A stretch of 64,000 bases of DNA from Prunella strophiata (Eukaryota > Chordata > Aves > Passeriformes > Prunellidae): the NCBI GenBank assembly GCA_036583965.1, contig JAZBQD010000027.1:20449001-20513000 (forward strand), written 5' to 3'. The notes below the pieces were generated by a model. The model made no database searches, was not told the origin of the DNA, and saw only the letters and a program-made list of their open reading frames with translations. Below are positions 12,639 through 24,780 of the stretch, piece after piece. The first letter of the stretch is position 1, and each line of letters begins with the position of its first letter. Both the position numbers and the translations under genes were made by a program.

Positions 12639-14935
12639 GAGAGAGGAGCCAGTGCTAAAAATATACTGATGCAAACTTAAATATATGTTTAAAGAGCTTT
12701 GGACAAAGGGAGAAAATGAACAGAGTACCCTATTCAGATGTGAAATAGACAAATGGAAAGAGCTTCAGCTTGAAGAAGTTCACACTTCTATAACAACCTG
12801 GTGATAGAATATTTCTGGGTCTCTTCAAAGCCATTGAAATTGCTTCTCATGGGTGCTGTGACTTGGGCAGGCACAAGCCCAGGAAAACAGAGATCATACT
12901 GAACCTTGCCATCAGGAATTCACAGATACTTTATAGCCAGGCTGGTATTTCAACTCCAGAGGAAAACCCTAGCTGTGAAGTGTTGGTTTCAGAGAGATTT
13001 GCATCTATTTGGTAGAGAATACAACACAAATTTTGAAATACTGAGTTTTTAGGCATCACTCTGACTCTCCTACTTATCAGTTTTAAGGGATTTAGTGCAC
13101 TACAGTGAAGGCTAAACTATCTGGAACTCAGGAAATAGAATGAAACCAACTCTTTGGGTTATATAAAGAAATCTTCTGTAACTCTTTTCCTAAGCCAATC
13201 AGAAAAAAAAAAAATCTTTTCTCCTTCATAGACAATCTAGTAGAAAAATCTGTCTTTGAAATATTTCAGCTCATAATAAACTCTTCTGGGAGAAACAAAA
13301 ATATTCTGTTTAAAGAAACATTTCAGAGCAATTTTTTGTCATTCTTCAAATTGAATCTCCATATTTAATTTAGCATTTGACTATAATACATTACAGGACA
13401 CCCTCCAGCCTTTGGAAGCATATAGCATTTCTCTGCTCTCAAAGGAACAGCCAGACAAGCCTGGTGGCAACTGGCATTGCAGAGATCACTGGCTCAGAGG
13501 AAGTTATCCACCAACCTGAACAATTACAGGATTCCTTATCCTCCTAGTAAATGGAAAATAAACTCTCTGTAAGGAGTGGCCACAGGTGTGGGGGGACACT
13601 GGAATGGCACACAGCAATACACAGAAAAACCTTCTGATGCAGGATGAAATTTGTTACTTTCTAGGTAGTTTTTCCCCCAGTTTGTTCTCCACTAGTTAGG
13701 TTATTCATTTGACACCAAACCACCTGCTTCTCAGGGGTGCTATAGTTGCTCCTTGTATGTTGAACCTGACATTTTGTTTTGCCTTACATCTCAATTTCAT
13801 TGTCACTCAGACCTTTAGAAACTGTTGATGTAATACTGTAATCTATTCTCATAGTGATATTTAAATACTATGTGCTTTACTCAGAACACTGTGATAGATC
13901 CCTTGAAACCTCTTGTCAATATGAATTATCAGTCATATTTTGTTTCCTTTTAATCAGCTTCTATGCCTCAATATCATTCTGTGATATAACTGTTTTTTGC
14001 TCCTGCCTCACTGTAACAGGATATAATTTAAAAATATATCTTAAAAAAAAAAATTGGTCAGCCTTTATTCTACAGTTCTTTCTTTTATCAAATCAGAACT
14101 GATGTCACAGCAGCTATCAGATTTATTTATGCACAACTATTTCAGTTTGGCTTACTTGTTTTGTCAGTTACTTAAAGGGCTCAATAAGAAAAGGGTTTCC
14201 TGGAGTTGTGCTACTAACAAAAGCATGACAAAACTTAAAAGAACCACTGTGAATAACATAAGAAACAAGGAAAATTAATATATTAGCTTAAAGATTCTAC
14301 AGGGTTTGCCTGAAAGCTGTGGATATTTTAATTCTCTGCAAGCTCAGGGACAGCCATAAAAATTGCCATTGAAGACTACAGCACAGAGAGAGCACACTTC
14401 TCCTTCCAGCACATGCATCACCCATGCTGGACCCAAGATGAAAATAACCCTCAGAAGATTTTGCAACAAATTCTAAAGTTATGAGCTCTCATGAAGCACA
14501 TCAAAGGAAAAAATAGCAGAAGTGCCTTTATAGGCAGGGATAATAACAATGTAAGTAAGAAACTGCAAAAAACATTTAGGAACGCACTCTTTGTCAGCAT
14601 TAATATTATTTCCACAGAAGGTCTTAATCAAAAATCAGGAGTGAAGGAGAGAACAAAAGTATCATCAGTATGAAACTTTAGAAAATGCACACACAAGTAG
14701 TAACTGAGCTGTTTTCTTCCCTGCTGAACCTGGTTCAAAACTTATTCCTATCCATTTTCATGGTAAAGACAACACTGAATTAAAATCTCCTTCCCTGGTA
14801 AATACTTATTAAACTCCATGTGTTTAAGAAAAGTTAGAACAACATCTACAATTCATGCTCAGCCCAACTCTTAAACAAATCTTACATTGCATGCCAATGC
14901 TAACTCTCACCTTCCCTCCAAGCATGAACATGAGC

Positions 14936-14953
14936 AAAAAAAAAAAAAAAAAA
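14936..14953. repeat. A homopolymer (18 bp)
   Basis: A run of A followed by GAAAAAGG. No element body was recognised upstream. Confidence 0.85.
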
Positions 14954-15138
14954 GAAAAAGGATATTTTGCAAAATGTCTTAGTGGGTTTCTCATTTTCAT
15001 CCCCTATGAAGATTCTGTAGTCTCATGACTTGCCCCTCCATGACTTTATGTTCTGTTCAGAAACAGAATACTTCTAATACTTCTGCATTAGCCCAGTGAG
15101 GCACTACAGTGCAGCTGCAAAAGCCTCAATCAAAAGGG

Positions 15139-15207
15139 AAAATGTGATTTGGTTTCTGGGTTTGGTTTGTTTGGGTTCTTTTGGGGTTTGTTTACTTGTT
15201 TTTGCAA
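15139..15207. repeat. T/G-rich low-complexity tract
   Basis: Imperfect TTTGG and GTTT units dominate this stretch. The short minus-strand open frame covering it (15104-15331) is largely a translation of this tract and is not a gene. Confidence 0.6.
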
Positions 15208-15787
15208 AGGGAAGCATGGGCTTCTTGGATGCTTTTAGACACTTGTCAAACAAGTCAGAGAATTTGCTTTCCTGAAAAGAAGTTGAATATTTAGATGAAT
15301 TTGCTAATACAATGAGTATGATATAGCACATGGAACTCTAGTTCCCCAAACATTAGTAATTCATTTCACAAACATATACTCAATTTTTAAATGGAAATAG
15401 ACACTTTAAACATGATAAAATGGAAGAGTGAAAAAAACCCATTTGCCTGTCATTTACTGTTCACACTGAAGACTGCAAAATTGTTTCCTTATGATTCAAA
15501 TTCTCATGACAAATAACTGCACTGTCATTTCTAGTGCCATAGCACATAATACTGAATGCATTGCAAAGCAGACAGTAGTAGATCATACACTGAAGCAAAA
15601 ACACCTGACATGAAAACACAAGAGGCTACTGATTTCTCAAGTCACCAGTGTTTTTCAGTAGGGCTTCCTCTATGTACATTACCTTTTCAGAAACACGGAA
15701 TAAACTAAAGGATGTTTCTCACACAATTCCTTGTGCTATGGTAGTCCCCAAATACAAAGGATTTTAAACAGTCTATTAAAGGCTTTT

Positions 15788-15912
15788 CAGATTATCTCAG
15801 TTGCTGCTAATAATGCCAAGGTTGTGGATTCAATCCCTTTATGGGACATTTACTTCAGAGCTGGACTCAGTGATCCTTGAGGGCTCCTTCCAATCAGAAT
15901 ACTCTGTGATGA
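15788..15912 (+). mobile_element. tRNA-Ile-derived SINE with CR1-like tail (TguSINE1-type)
   Basis: The left part aligns with a tRNA-Ile(AAT) gene. CTCAGTTG of the D arm is at 15796-15803. Anticodon-arm sequence including GCTAATAATGCCAAGG is at 15806-15821. A T-arm/B-box region, GGATTCAATCC, is at 15826-15836, and ATGGGACA, like the acceptor end, is at 15841-15848. About 11 bases between the D loop and the anticodon arm are missing relative to a tRNA. The right part reads GACTCAGTGATCCTTGAGGG, then TCCTTCCAAT and ACTCTGTGATG, which resembles a CR1 LINE 3' end. From family knowledge, TguSINE1 has this tRNA-Ile head plus CR1-X-like tail and is described from passerines. The B box is degraded (A for G, A for G) and the A box is interrupted, so Pol III transcription is unlikely. 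It is not a functional tRNA gene. Confidence 0.8.
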
Positions 15913-18900
15913 GTTAGAATTAGACATATATATGAATTAAAAAACAAAGATGTTTGGCAGTACTTTCTGTCCTTTGTCATTATGTCTGCTGATCACAATC
16001 ACTTTTGAACAGCTGGAGATCACATGCAGGATGGACTGTGAGTAGCCCACGTGGAGACCCAAATAAAGGAAGGCAAAACCTGGTGTAAAACGTGGAGGGG
16101 AAAGTGAGGGGCAGAGTCCCTGCCCTTCACCTTCCCTCCCCCACCACCATCCCCTGCTGCAGGCCACCCTGAGGCCTCCTGCAGCATGTGTGATGATGGC
16201 CTATGCCATGATCTTTAAAGCAACCATAGCTTTTTCTAACTTTTTCTTTCTCTTTGCCTCTCTTGGCATTAAATAAAAATATGTCAGTTTTCTTTTTCCT
16301 TATGAAATACAGATATGCTTTCTCAGGTTAAAATAAAATTTTTTTTAAAAATCATAATCCAAATTATCTAGAGTCAGATTGTTTCTAACTTCATTTGGAT
16401 GGGTGGTATCTTCATTCACATGTACTCCCTTTATCTATATATTTTGATACAATTTAATCAATCAGTCTACAGAAATTCTATTTTACTAGTATGTTAGCAC
16501 TTGCCAATTAAGTAGCCACTAATGTCAGCCTCCTTCAGGGAGCTGACAGAAAACTTACAAAAACATTGGCAAAGCAACAGTTCCAAAGCCAACTGTTCCA
16601 CAGAGCAGCACTGAACAATCTGCATGGCTGGCCCAAAGCAGCTGCCTTGCACATGGAGAGAAAATTCTCTCTTCTATATGGGATGAATTCTTGGCTTGTA
16701 CCACATGAAGTTTACAGCGTGAATGGCTCTCTAACTGTTGCTGAAACACCACCAAAACACATTTCTTACCCTGGAAAACACCAGGACACTCAGCCTGAAT
16801 AGTTACCAGCTTCATTCAGAGGAGCCAAGCAGTATATTTAGAGTGGCTACAATGCATAAGACATGTTCAGCACCTGTAGCCATCTTTCCTGATATTGTCA
16901 CAAGAACTGCATGGTTCAATTCAATTGCAGATTCATGGCCTCCAGAGGCATGCAATTACATCAGGTATTCTTCCTGAGTTGAAATATGCTTTAAAATATG
17001 ATCCAGTTTTCATACAGACTCTGAAACCAAAATGAAAACTGAAACTAAGATCAAAACTCTCAGAACAGGCAGCATTAGCAGCATTCATGTGTCTGTTTGT
17101 ACAGGCACTAAATGTGAGTCTGGGAGAAGAGGATGGCAGTTTTAAATAGAGTCTGTCTTAATAGCTGTCCTTTTGTGAAACTGTAATTTATTTTCAATTA
17201 TTTCTGTGAATAAGCTTTCAAAAGTATGTGTTGATACACTAGGACATTTAATTAACTAATAGTATGAGAAGTTACAAGCAATCAGATACATTTTTTTTCA
17301 ACAATTTATCACTTGAATTAATGCTCAGCTTCTTTGAAACATTTGCACGACTTTCCAAGTTTCTTTTATTCAAATGATGCACCAAGTTGCATCCTTTCTA
17401 AAATATCAGATTTAATCTTCAGCTTAAAATTTTCCATCTTTCCCAGAACAAATGGGTGAAGAGATCAGCAGTGAAACTGTGATTTTGAAATTGATTTGTA
17501 AACAGCCATAACACAAAGCAGGCATTAATTTATTGGTGCTCTGTAAACCTCTGGCTAATTCATCAAGCCAGGCAGTGTGTAGTGCAGAAAGCACTTGGAA
17601 GGAAAGAGTCAGAGAGAGGTCAGTGCCTGAGCTGCAGCTCATTTCCACTGAGCCATGGCCTGAGCAGTGCACATCATTCCCTCCAGAAGCATTCCCTGGG
17701 CCTGCCTTTCCCAGCCAAATGTGCCAAACAACAGGCATTACACAGATTTGAAAAGCCTTACACCCACTCTGTTCAACTAATCCACTAGTATTTGGTTAGA
17801 TTGCAAACAGGGCTCTGCTGCACCTGCAGACCTGACCCACCCCTAGTGAGGGAAAAGCCCCTCATTCAAACCTGGCTCAGCACCTCTCTTGGGAGCACTT
17901 ACAGGCATCTGAGAGCTTTGGGCCAGTTTTGCAGGCATGGTGCAAAAATCCCTGCTGCATCTCACCTGAGAGCCTGCAAGGCTTCAGGACAATTTGTTCA
18001 GAGTCCTTCAACGACCAAAGTGTGAGCAAGCTTCCCAACACAGCCACTGCTGCAGGTGAAGGAGCCAATTTCCTCTGCTCCTCAGCCCCTGTGTGTTCTG
18101 CAGGAAATCAGAACCCCCTCCCAGACTGCCACACCAAGGTGGGAGCTGTTCTAAATTAGCATTTCACTTAAACAGCAACATTCTTAACAGGATACTAGTA
18201 ATAAGGCCTAAGGACTACATACAATGGTCAATCATCCCAAATATACTAAATTTGTATGAACATTGAGCAAAAAGGCAACAGAAAACAGATAGGCTTTAAC
18301 TTCTGCTCTTCTTGTCTTTTGCTGCTCTACTGCAATCAAAGGAATTGCTGGCTTCTCTCTTCCACAAATCTATTGTGAGAGGTACATCTTTGTGATTAGA
18401 AAAGCTGCAAACCCAGCATTCTCTTAACTCAGCAAGTCTGTTTCTCAGGACAAAGACAAGTGCCTGTTTCCCAGCTTTGAGACAAACTTACTTCTCTCTT
18501 TTGATGAAAAAAAGATTTTCCATGACCCACAGAGGTTGCATGTTAACAGAAGCTATTTCTGCTCAATCAAGTGGCACAACAGGACCCTGCTCTGGAGAAA
18601 AGAAAATTAGGGAAGTTCAAATGGCTCAAGCAGGCACGCCAAGGGGATCTGTAGGAACCTCCGTGCTGGCTTTCTGCCTCCACTCCTCAGAAGGTGAAGG
18701 GTGAAGTCAGAAAGGAGGCTGTACCAAGGGGCTGTGCAGAGCATCCTCACCACAATCCCAGCCCAATGGCAGTAAATAGCATTGCTCAAATATTGAAGCA
18801 CAGAAATGTAGAAAAAATAGTACAGTTTTTTTCCAGATGATTAATGAAATTAAATTTCAGATCCATGACTTCTTAAAAGAATACTTTTATTTTTTTTCTA

Positions 18901-20605
18901 GCACTGCTGCTTCTGACTCAGCTCAGTAAGACACAACAAACACATTACCATTTAGGAACACAGGTGAAAAAGTTTTGATACTCCAAAATCTGTTTCTACA
19001 TCAGTGTCATGAATTAAAGAGTGACGTTTATTTATATCTCTAAACATATTCAATTGAGGTTGATTTCCATTTTAAAATAGCAGAGTATCTTGTATAGCTT
19101 CTGAGATGGCAAAAAAAGCAATGTATACATTTTTGATCTGGGATTTAATTTTATATATTTAAACACAATTTGTTGGCTTACAGCACTAGTTGGGTTAGAG
19201 CAAATATTGCATTTTAAAACTTTATGGAACTAATTTATAGTGTAGGGCAGGCACAGACCTTGATCTCCTGGCAGCAAAATTTTATGTTTCCATTTCAGCA
19301 ATACTGCCTAACACAATAATATCAGGCCAGCAAATCTTAAATATAAGTTAAGCTAACATGATCCATTGCCTTATAAAGCAAAAGTACCCTGTGGAGTCAT
19401 GCTGAATATGCCAAGTGATTTTTCAAAATTTAATCATCCTAAATGTCAGATAAAGGTGCTTTTGCTGTCATTCTTTAAAACCAGGAAAGAAATCCGAGTG
19501 TGCCTTCAAGTTATACAGAAAACTGCTCGAAAATAGCTATGTTAAAATATTAATCTGCTGTTTGCTAAATGTAAGGAAGGAAATATTGACGTGTTTTAGT
19601 GAAAAATAAAGAATTGTATATTTTATTTTTGCCAATAAAGATCACCAGTTTTCATATCAATATAGATATTACTGTTTCCTTCTAAGATCAATTTATCTTT
19701 TGATGATGGTTCCATAGTAGATGTTGTACAATGACAGCAATGGTATTCTGATAAAAAAATTTCAGCGTGCCTCTAATCAAACACGTGTTGACTTTAACAC
19801 TGGAGTTGGTGAAATAAACAAGTTGCAATGTTTCACAACCATGCTCTTAACCAGCCCCACTCATGGAATGGGATTGACATGAAGATTATTCACTAGAAGG
19901 CTGCACAAGGAAATGTTATATCATGGGCTCCATGTGGCAGAATAAAAAGTAGGAGATGAATTATACTGAGAAATTTGAATATTTGTAAAGTAAACTATGA
20001 CTTATTCATAGTGCCTCCCCTAAGGCACCTAATGGAGGTGAGAGAGAGAGGATGTCCTAAATTATTTTCTGGAATTTCACCTTTAGAAAGAATATCACTA
20101 CATAAAATTAAGTGAAATAAAATGACCATAACTGACACTAGAAAATCTCAGCAAAAAAAGAGAAATAAAGAAATACTATGGTTATATAAATGATTAAGTT
20201 AATAACTATTTTAAACTACGAAGAACTGTGGATGCCATCGATGGATTTCATCCCACCCATTCTCTTTTCTCTAATGTCGTGTATAAAATATTTCACATTT
20301 ACAGTTTCTATGCTACCACATGGGTCAAATCAATCTGTAAAATCCTCCATGTCCTGCAGCACATGGGATTTAATTTCAGGAGGCTATCAGGCTTGGAATA
20401 AGCTTTGAGCCATCCACCTGATCTTTCAAAACCTGTAACTTAGCAATTAACATACACAAATGAAATGTGCGTAATGAGTCAGTGGTCAAATTCAGGTAAC
20501 ACTCCTATAAACAAGGCTGTGATGGAAAACCACAGCAGACATCAGGACTGCAGTATTCTGTTTAGCACACACTGTTTTGAATTCAGGAACAGTGGAATGT
20601 TCAAA

Positions 20606-20810
20606 CAAACAAACAAGTCAGCCTCCCCCTCCCACCCACCGCTAAAAAAACCCCAACACACAACCAACGCAAAAACACAAACCAAACCAACAACAGAACA
20701 TGTAAACCCCACATAAAAAATGAACAAAAAACAAACAACCAAATCTATACAACAAAAAACCCACACATGCATCAAAAAACAACCCTTCCCAAAAATTAAC
20801 ACAGCCCCCA
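20606..20810. repeat. Long A/C-rich low-complexity tract
   Basis: About 200 bp consisting mostly of AAC, CCA and CAAA units with very few G or T on the plus strand. The 136-codon minus-strand open frame at 20542-20952 is the complement of this tract. It is rich in Cys, Phe, Val and Leu purely because of the composition, so it is not called as a gene. Confidence 0.75.
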
Positions 20811-21051
20811 AGAACACCTTAAGACAGCAGCAGTGCCTACATCTTGAAAGATGCTCAGAGCACCTACAGCTCTGCATGCTGCAATGAAAGCTGAAGAGAT
20901 GCCAAGAACCCTGCCAAAACAGACTCCTGAAAATTATCTTTATAAAAGCCACTCTAAGGGGAGAAATACCTTTTTGTACTGTGCATGTAGTACAGCCATG
21001 CTTTCGACAAATAAGGCTTATAGCAGTTCACTGATTATATAAATCATCTTC

Positions 21052-21067
21052 ATATATATATATATAT
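21052..21067. repeat. (AT)n microsatellite (16 bp)
   Basis: Eight uninterrupted AT dinucleotides at the end of an AT-rich stretch. Confidence 0.8.
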
Positions 21068-23117
21068 TTCATTCCTTGTCCCAAGTGACATAAATTATGC
21101 TTATGGCAAAGCCTCAAGAAGGTTTCTAAACATGAAGACTAACACCTCCTGTCAGTGAAACTCAACCACAAAACTAGAGGCCTCCAGTGAGCAACTAATG
21201 AAACCACTGCCACTGTTCACCATTTCTACATTCAGTGGCGATAAACAAGACATAAAAGGCAGCTGTATTTCTGTATATTGGTGAACTTTAGGATGGCTTT
21301 TTAGAAATTTTCTTTATCAAAAATATGTAAAGCAACACAATTGCCATATTGTAAAAGTCACTGCCTTTTTGATAATTCACTGAGGAGAATATCAAAGTCC
21401 AGAAGATGAAAAACCACTGAGCAATAGACACTTAGAGGCTGCAATCATCAGAATAAGCATTTTACTCTGCATGAGAAAGAAAAGAGTTTATGCTTGACTG
21501 CATTTTCTACTAAACACACAAATTACTTGTCAGTTCATCTTGTTAAAATTTACAATATTTATTTACTTTATTGCAGCTACATTGCTTCTAATATGGATTT
21601 ACTTGTCCTAATAACTTGTGTCCATACAGCTTATCATCACCATCAATTTTATTTTTGTGTCATCAAAATTCCTCTCAAATTTTCTTGTTCAAAATGAGAA
21701 ATCAGAAACATAAAATGAATTAAATACATGTGTATTATATAACTACATCTCATTCATTTCTGCTTAACTTTTTTCCAATGTCATTATTCCATTATTTAGC
21801 ATTCCCTTCTCATTTAGCCAGTCAGTCCACACTGCTCATTCAGTTTTGGTGACCACCTGGCTGTGACCCAAAAGTTTCTCAATCTTTTCTGATTACTGCA
21901 AGACATTCTACATGCTCACAAGGTAGCAAGCCTAAGCAATTACTATTTTTAAGGAAAATGCTCCTACTAGTCACAAATAAAGTCAGTTACCAGCTGAGTA
22001 GCTACAGCTTTAAAAGCATAAAAAACATAACAGTCTCAGTTTAGATACAAGTGATGGCATGAGTGAGCAAGATCAAATAATTTCTCCAGTTAAATAATTT
22101 TTAAACAAAATATACTGGGGATGGAAAGACTAGGATATGTCTCTGAAGACATATTTATATAACATTGACTTGTTCTACCAGTCACTACCTACCTACATTT
22201 GCCTTAAGTTTTACAATACAAGCCTGTGAACTAAGCAATAAGACACTCAGTAAACAAAAGACTTGTAAATTGTCACATATATTTGTTCTTTTAAGGATAG
22301 AAAACATATAAAATATGATTTCAGATTTGTTAAGCAGCACAGCATGAATTAACAGTGCTGCTGCAGCTCAGTTTTTACCAGAAATTTAAAAAAAGGCAAA
22401 AAGTTAATTAAAGTCTGGCAAGAACTTGCATTACACACAAAAAATTACAATAAGTCTATCATTTACTGCAAAACAAACATTTTTCTTCAAAAGACTAGCA
22501 AGAGGGCCTTAAAAAGGACAACACCATAAAAAAAGAAAAAAAAAGAAGCGACAGAGCAGAAAGAATAAGTCAGGCCTCAGACTTTGTTAATCGCTGAGGT
22601 AAGAAAGATCTGCAACTGCAAAAAAAAAATAAATAAAAAGAACTAAAGATTCATAAAAGCAACTAAGATTTGAAATTTCACTTATCTTAGGAACATAAAA
22701 TTTTCCTTAAACCAAGGTATAACACTTAACACTCAAAGTTTCATTTTTCTTAGATGAAAGGACGATTCACATGACAGTCTCTCAGATTCCAGACTGGTGC
22801 AACCTGCAGCTCAAAGAACATTCCCTCTTGGCTAGGTCATCAATATTCTCAACCATTTCATCAAGAACCTTCAAATACCCCAGGGCATTCCAGTTTACAA
22901 ATCATTCAGAATTCTATCTCAGCCAGGTAACCTGGTGGGATTCCTTACTTAGAGCTTAATCAGTGGAATGAGGTCTGTAATGCCAGGATGTAGCTTTGCC
23001 TGGGACAAATCCCTACAAAATTGCAATAAGGGCTTTAGATAATGATCTAACACATTACAGAAAAAAATATTTTTTTAAGTAAATACTGCTGTTATTTCTA
23101 CAAAAGACAAAGTTTGT

Positions 23118-23176
23118 AGGGTTTTTTGGTTGGTTTTTTTTTTTTTGGTGGTTGTTCTTGTTTTGGTTTTTTTTCC
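23118..23176. repeat. T/G-rich low-complexity tract
   Basis: Runs of T interrupted by GG and GGTGG, including a T-run of about 13. It is the mirror of the A/C-rich tracts elsewhere in the window and is non-coding. Confidence 0.75.
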
Positions 23177-23739
23177 TTAAAGCAGACAACAAGTCAAACA
23201 AACTACAATACAAAATGTAGATGTTGTACTACAGTATTCCTTTCTAGCAATATATTTATTTTCACAGCCACTTGCTCCAAGGTTTAGCAAATAATCTGGA
23301 TATGGCTTGCAGAATTATCATCCTGCTTATTAAGCAGATGTAATATTAAGCACTGCAGGAGGCTGCCAAATTGGAATTCATTATGAGTAAATCTCATAAC
23401 GAAAATTAATTCTTTAGAAGTCTATTAGTTTGCATTAAATGCCAGTATGTATATATTGCATCATACAACAAAAATGTGTATATGTAGCAGAGAGTATATA
23501 TATAAACCCTTCTTCCCTCTCTCAAATCTTTCCTGGGCTGAGGGGAAAAAAAGGAGGAAGCTGGAGTAGCCACTGAGGATGACACTTTTTCTATCAGCTT
23601 TGTGTCCTCTCCAGTTTTGCCATAGCAACTAAGCTAAATCTTCCTCCTTTAGCATCATTAGCTTGATGCTTTGGCTGTGGAGAAAAGAAATTGTGATTTG
23701 AGAGGTCTTCGAAGGCATAAGATCCCCCTCCAGACCGGA

Positions 23740-24050
23740 CTCTGTTGTGAAGTCCCTAGCTTGGGTCAGTATCACCATCCCTGGCACACAGAGGGCTCTC
23801 TCCTTTGAGGCACAAGGTGGGCTGGCCCAGCCCCAGACTCAGTTTCCCTGCTCTGCTGGGCTCCCTGCACCTCTGCAGCCAGCAGAGCACCTGCCCCTGA
23901 AGTCAAGGGCTGAACTTCTCCAGGAGCACAGGGAGCAGCCTCCTGTGCTGGCCTGGGGACACTGCAGGCAGCAGCAGCCCCAGCACAGGAGCAGGAGCTG
24001 CATCTCTCTGGGCTCCCTGAGCCAGCACAGCTGGCCCAGCACATCATTAT
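23740..24050. other. GC-rich patch abutting LTR copy B
   Basis: About 300 bp that is clearly richer in G and C than the surroundings, with repeated CAGCA, CCAGCAC and CTGGGCTCCCTG phrases. It carries open frames of 106 codons (plus, 23747-24067) and 103 codons (minus, 23772-24083). Both run into the LTR, neither resembles a family known to me, and overlapping frames on both strands are expected from stop-poor GC-rich DNA. No primer-binding site or polypurine tract was found at the junction with the LTR. It may be degraded repeat or simply a GC-rich island. Confidence 0.45.
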
Positions 24051-24356
24051 TGTCATGGATAAAGTGACTAGTTGTATCACCAAGCTCTGAGATGTTATCT
24101 TGCTGTAGAAATTCTTATACCTTTTCTCAAGTGCAGTTCCTCACAAAGCTGACTCCATCTTCCTTCTTCACCACAGCACTGCCAACTGATTTCTGTCCTC
24201 TCCTATCTTACTAGTCCATCCTTTTATATCACTCAGTGTCATTGGATGTATCTGTGCCCTATTAAGGGCAGACCTGTTCCAAATCTTTAGTGATTAGAAC
24301 AGCTGTAACTCTTTAGGGGTGAAATTGCCTAAGTGCCTTCAGCACTGCCTCCCACA
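24051..24356 (-). mobile_element. LTR copy B, same family as 3317-3629
   Basis: This copy aligns with copy A from its first bases to the terminal CCCACA. By hand alignment there are about ten substitutions, one 2-bp indel (in the CCTCTCCTATC region) and a missing 9-bp block near the left end. The minus-strand TATAAAAGG motif is kept at 24228-24220. Unlike copy A it lacks matching flanking hexamers: CATTAT lies on the left and ATAGCA on the right. No primer-binding site or polypurine tract was found beside it. It is therefore either a solo LTR with an altered left end or a fragment left by rearrangement. It lies in the same orientation as copy A, about 20.4 kb away. Confidence 0.75.
24220..24228 (-). 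promoter_or_regulatory. Probable LTR TATA box (copy B)
   Basis: TATAAAAGG on the minus strand, at the position equivalent to the motif in copy A. Conservation between both copies supports the orientation call; activity cannot be judged. Confidence 0.4.
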
Positions 24357-24762
24357 ATAGCAGAGAGCAGACCAAACCTAGACAGACCTCTGGTAACATG
24401 AGCTGTCACCAGCCCAGGTCGTTTTCCTGCTGGCACCTTCTTTCCCCCTTCAGCAGAGGATATATTCTGTCAGAGCAGCTGTACAGGCTGGACCAGAATC
24501 TCTAAAAGCCCAATGCTGGGAGCACTGAGTACCTCTCTTTTAGCCTTGGTGACTAAACTACATAAAGGCTTCTATCCAATTCTACTGATTTTCTGCCTTA
24601 AAATGGAATTGAAAGTTAGGGCAACTTTATCTTAATGTTTAGTTAAATTCCAGTACTTCCACTAAATTCTGTTCATAAACAAATACTTTAAGCACAATAT
24701 GCCAGACATCCTAGAGTTCAAAACAGTCTCCCCTGAGAATAGTTGTTCTTCATTCACCCAGG

Positions 24763-24780
24763 AAAAAAAAAAAAAAAAAA
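24763..24780. repeat. A homopolymer (18 bp)
   Basis: An uninterrupted run of A followed by GAGCAAG. No element body was recognised. Confidence 0.85.

Larger units (their letters stand above)
3636..15787. other. AT-rich non-coding DNA with inverted repeats and A-runs
   Basis: About 12 kb without a recognisable gene. It holds A-homopolymers (4334-4350, 6664-6681, 12621-12638, 14936-14953), an A/C-rich tract (10500-10562), a T/G-rich tract (15139-15207), an inverted repeat at 6744-6769 and the inverted-repeat cluster at 11704-11771. Around 4380-4680 the base composition is richer in G and C, with a 109-codon minus-strand open frame that I do not recognise. A phrase at about 9777-9858 could be a very old LINE 3' end but is too weak to call. 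Open frames elsewhere here are short and unconvincing. Confidence 0.55.
15913..23690. other. AT-rich non-coding DNA, no gene seen
   Basis: No recognisable exon or RNA gene. Somewhat GC-richer stretches at about 16070-16190, 17530-17760 and 17800-18140 hold short overlapping open frames on both strands (60-104 codons) that show no domain or family resemblance. An A/C-rich tract lies at 20606-20810, an (AT)n tract at 21052-21067, and a T/G-rich tract at 23118-23176. Nothing else was recognised. Confidence 0.55.

Noticed and set aside
15104..15331. 75-codon minus-strand open frame rich in Lys, Pro and Thr
   Set aside because: Mostly a translation of a T/G-rich low-complexity tract.
15788..15850. 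Possible tRNA-Ile gene
   Set aside because: The D loop and part of the anticodon arm are missing, the acceptor stem does not pair, and the sequence continues into a CR1-like tail, so it is a SINE head.
20542..20952. 136-codon minus-strand open frame resembling a membrane protein
   Set aside because: It is the complement of the A/C-rich tract at 20606-20810; the hydrophobic and Cys-rich composition is an artefact of TTT, GTT and TGT codons.
23747..24083. Overlapping open frames (106 and 103 codons) as possible retroviral internal coding sequence beside LTR B
   Set aside because: No gag, protease, pol or env motif is visible, and no primer-binding site or polypurine tract lies at the LTR edge.
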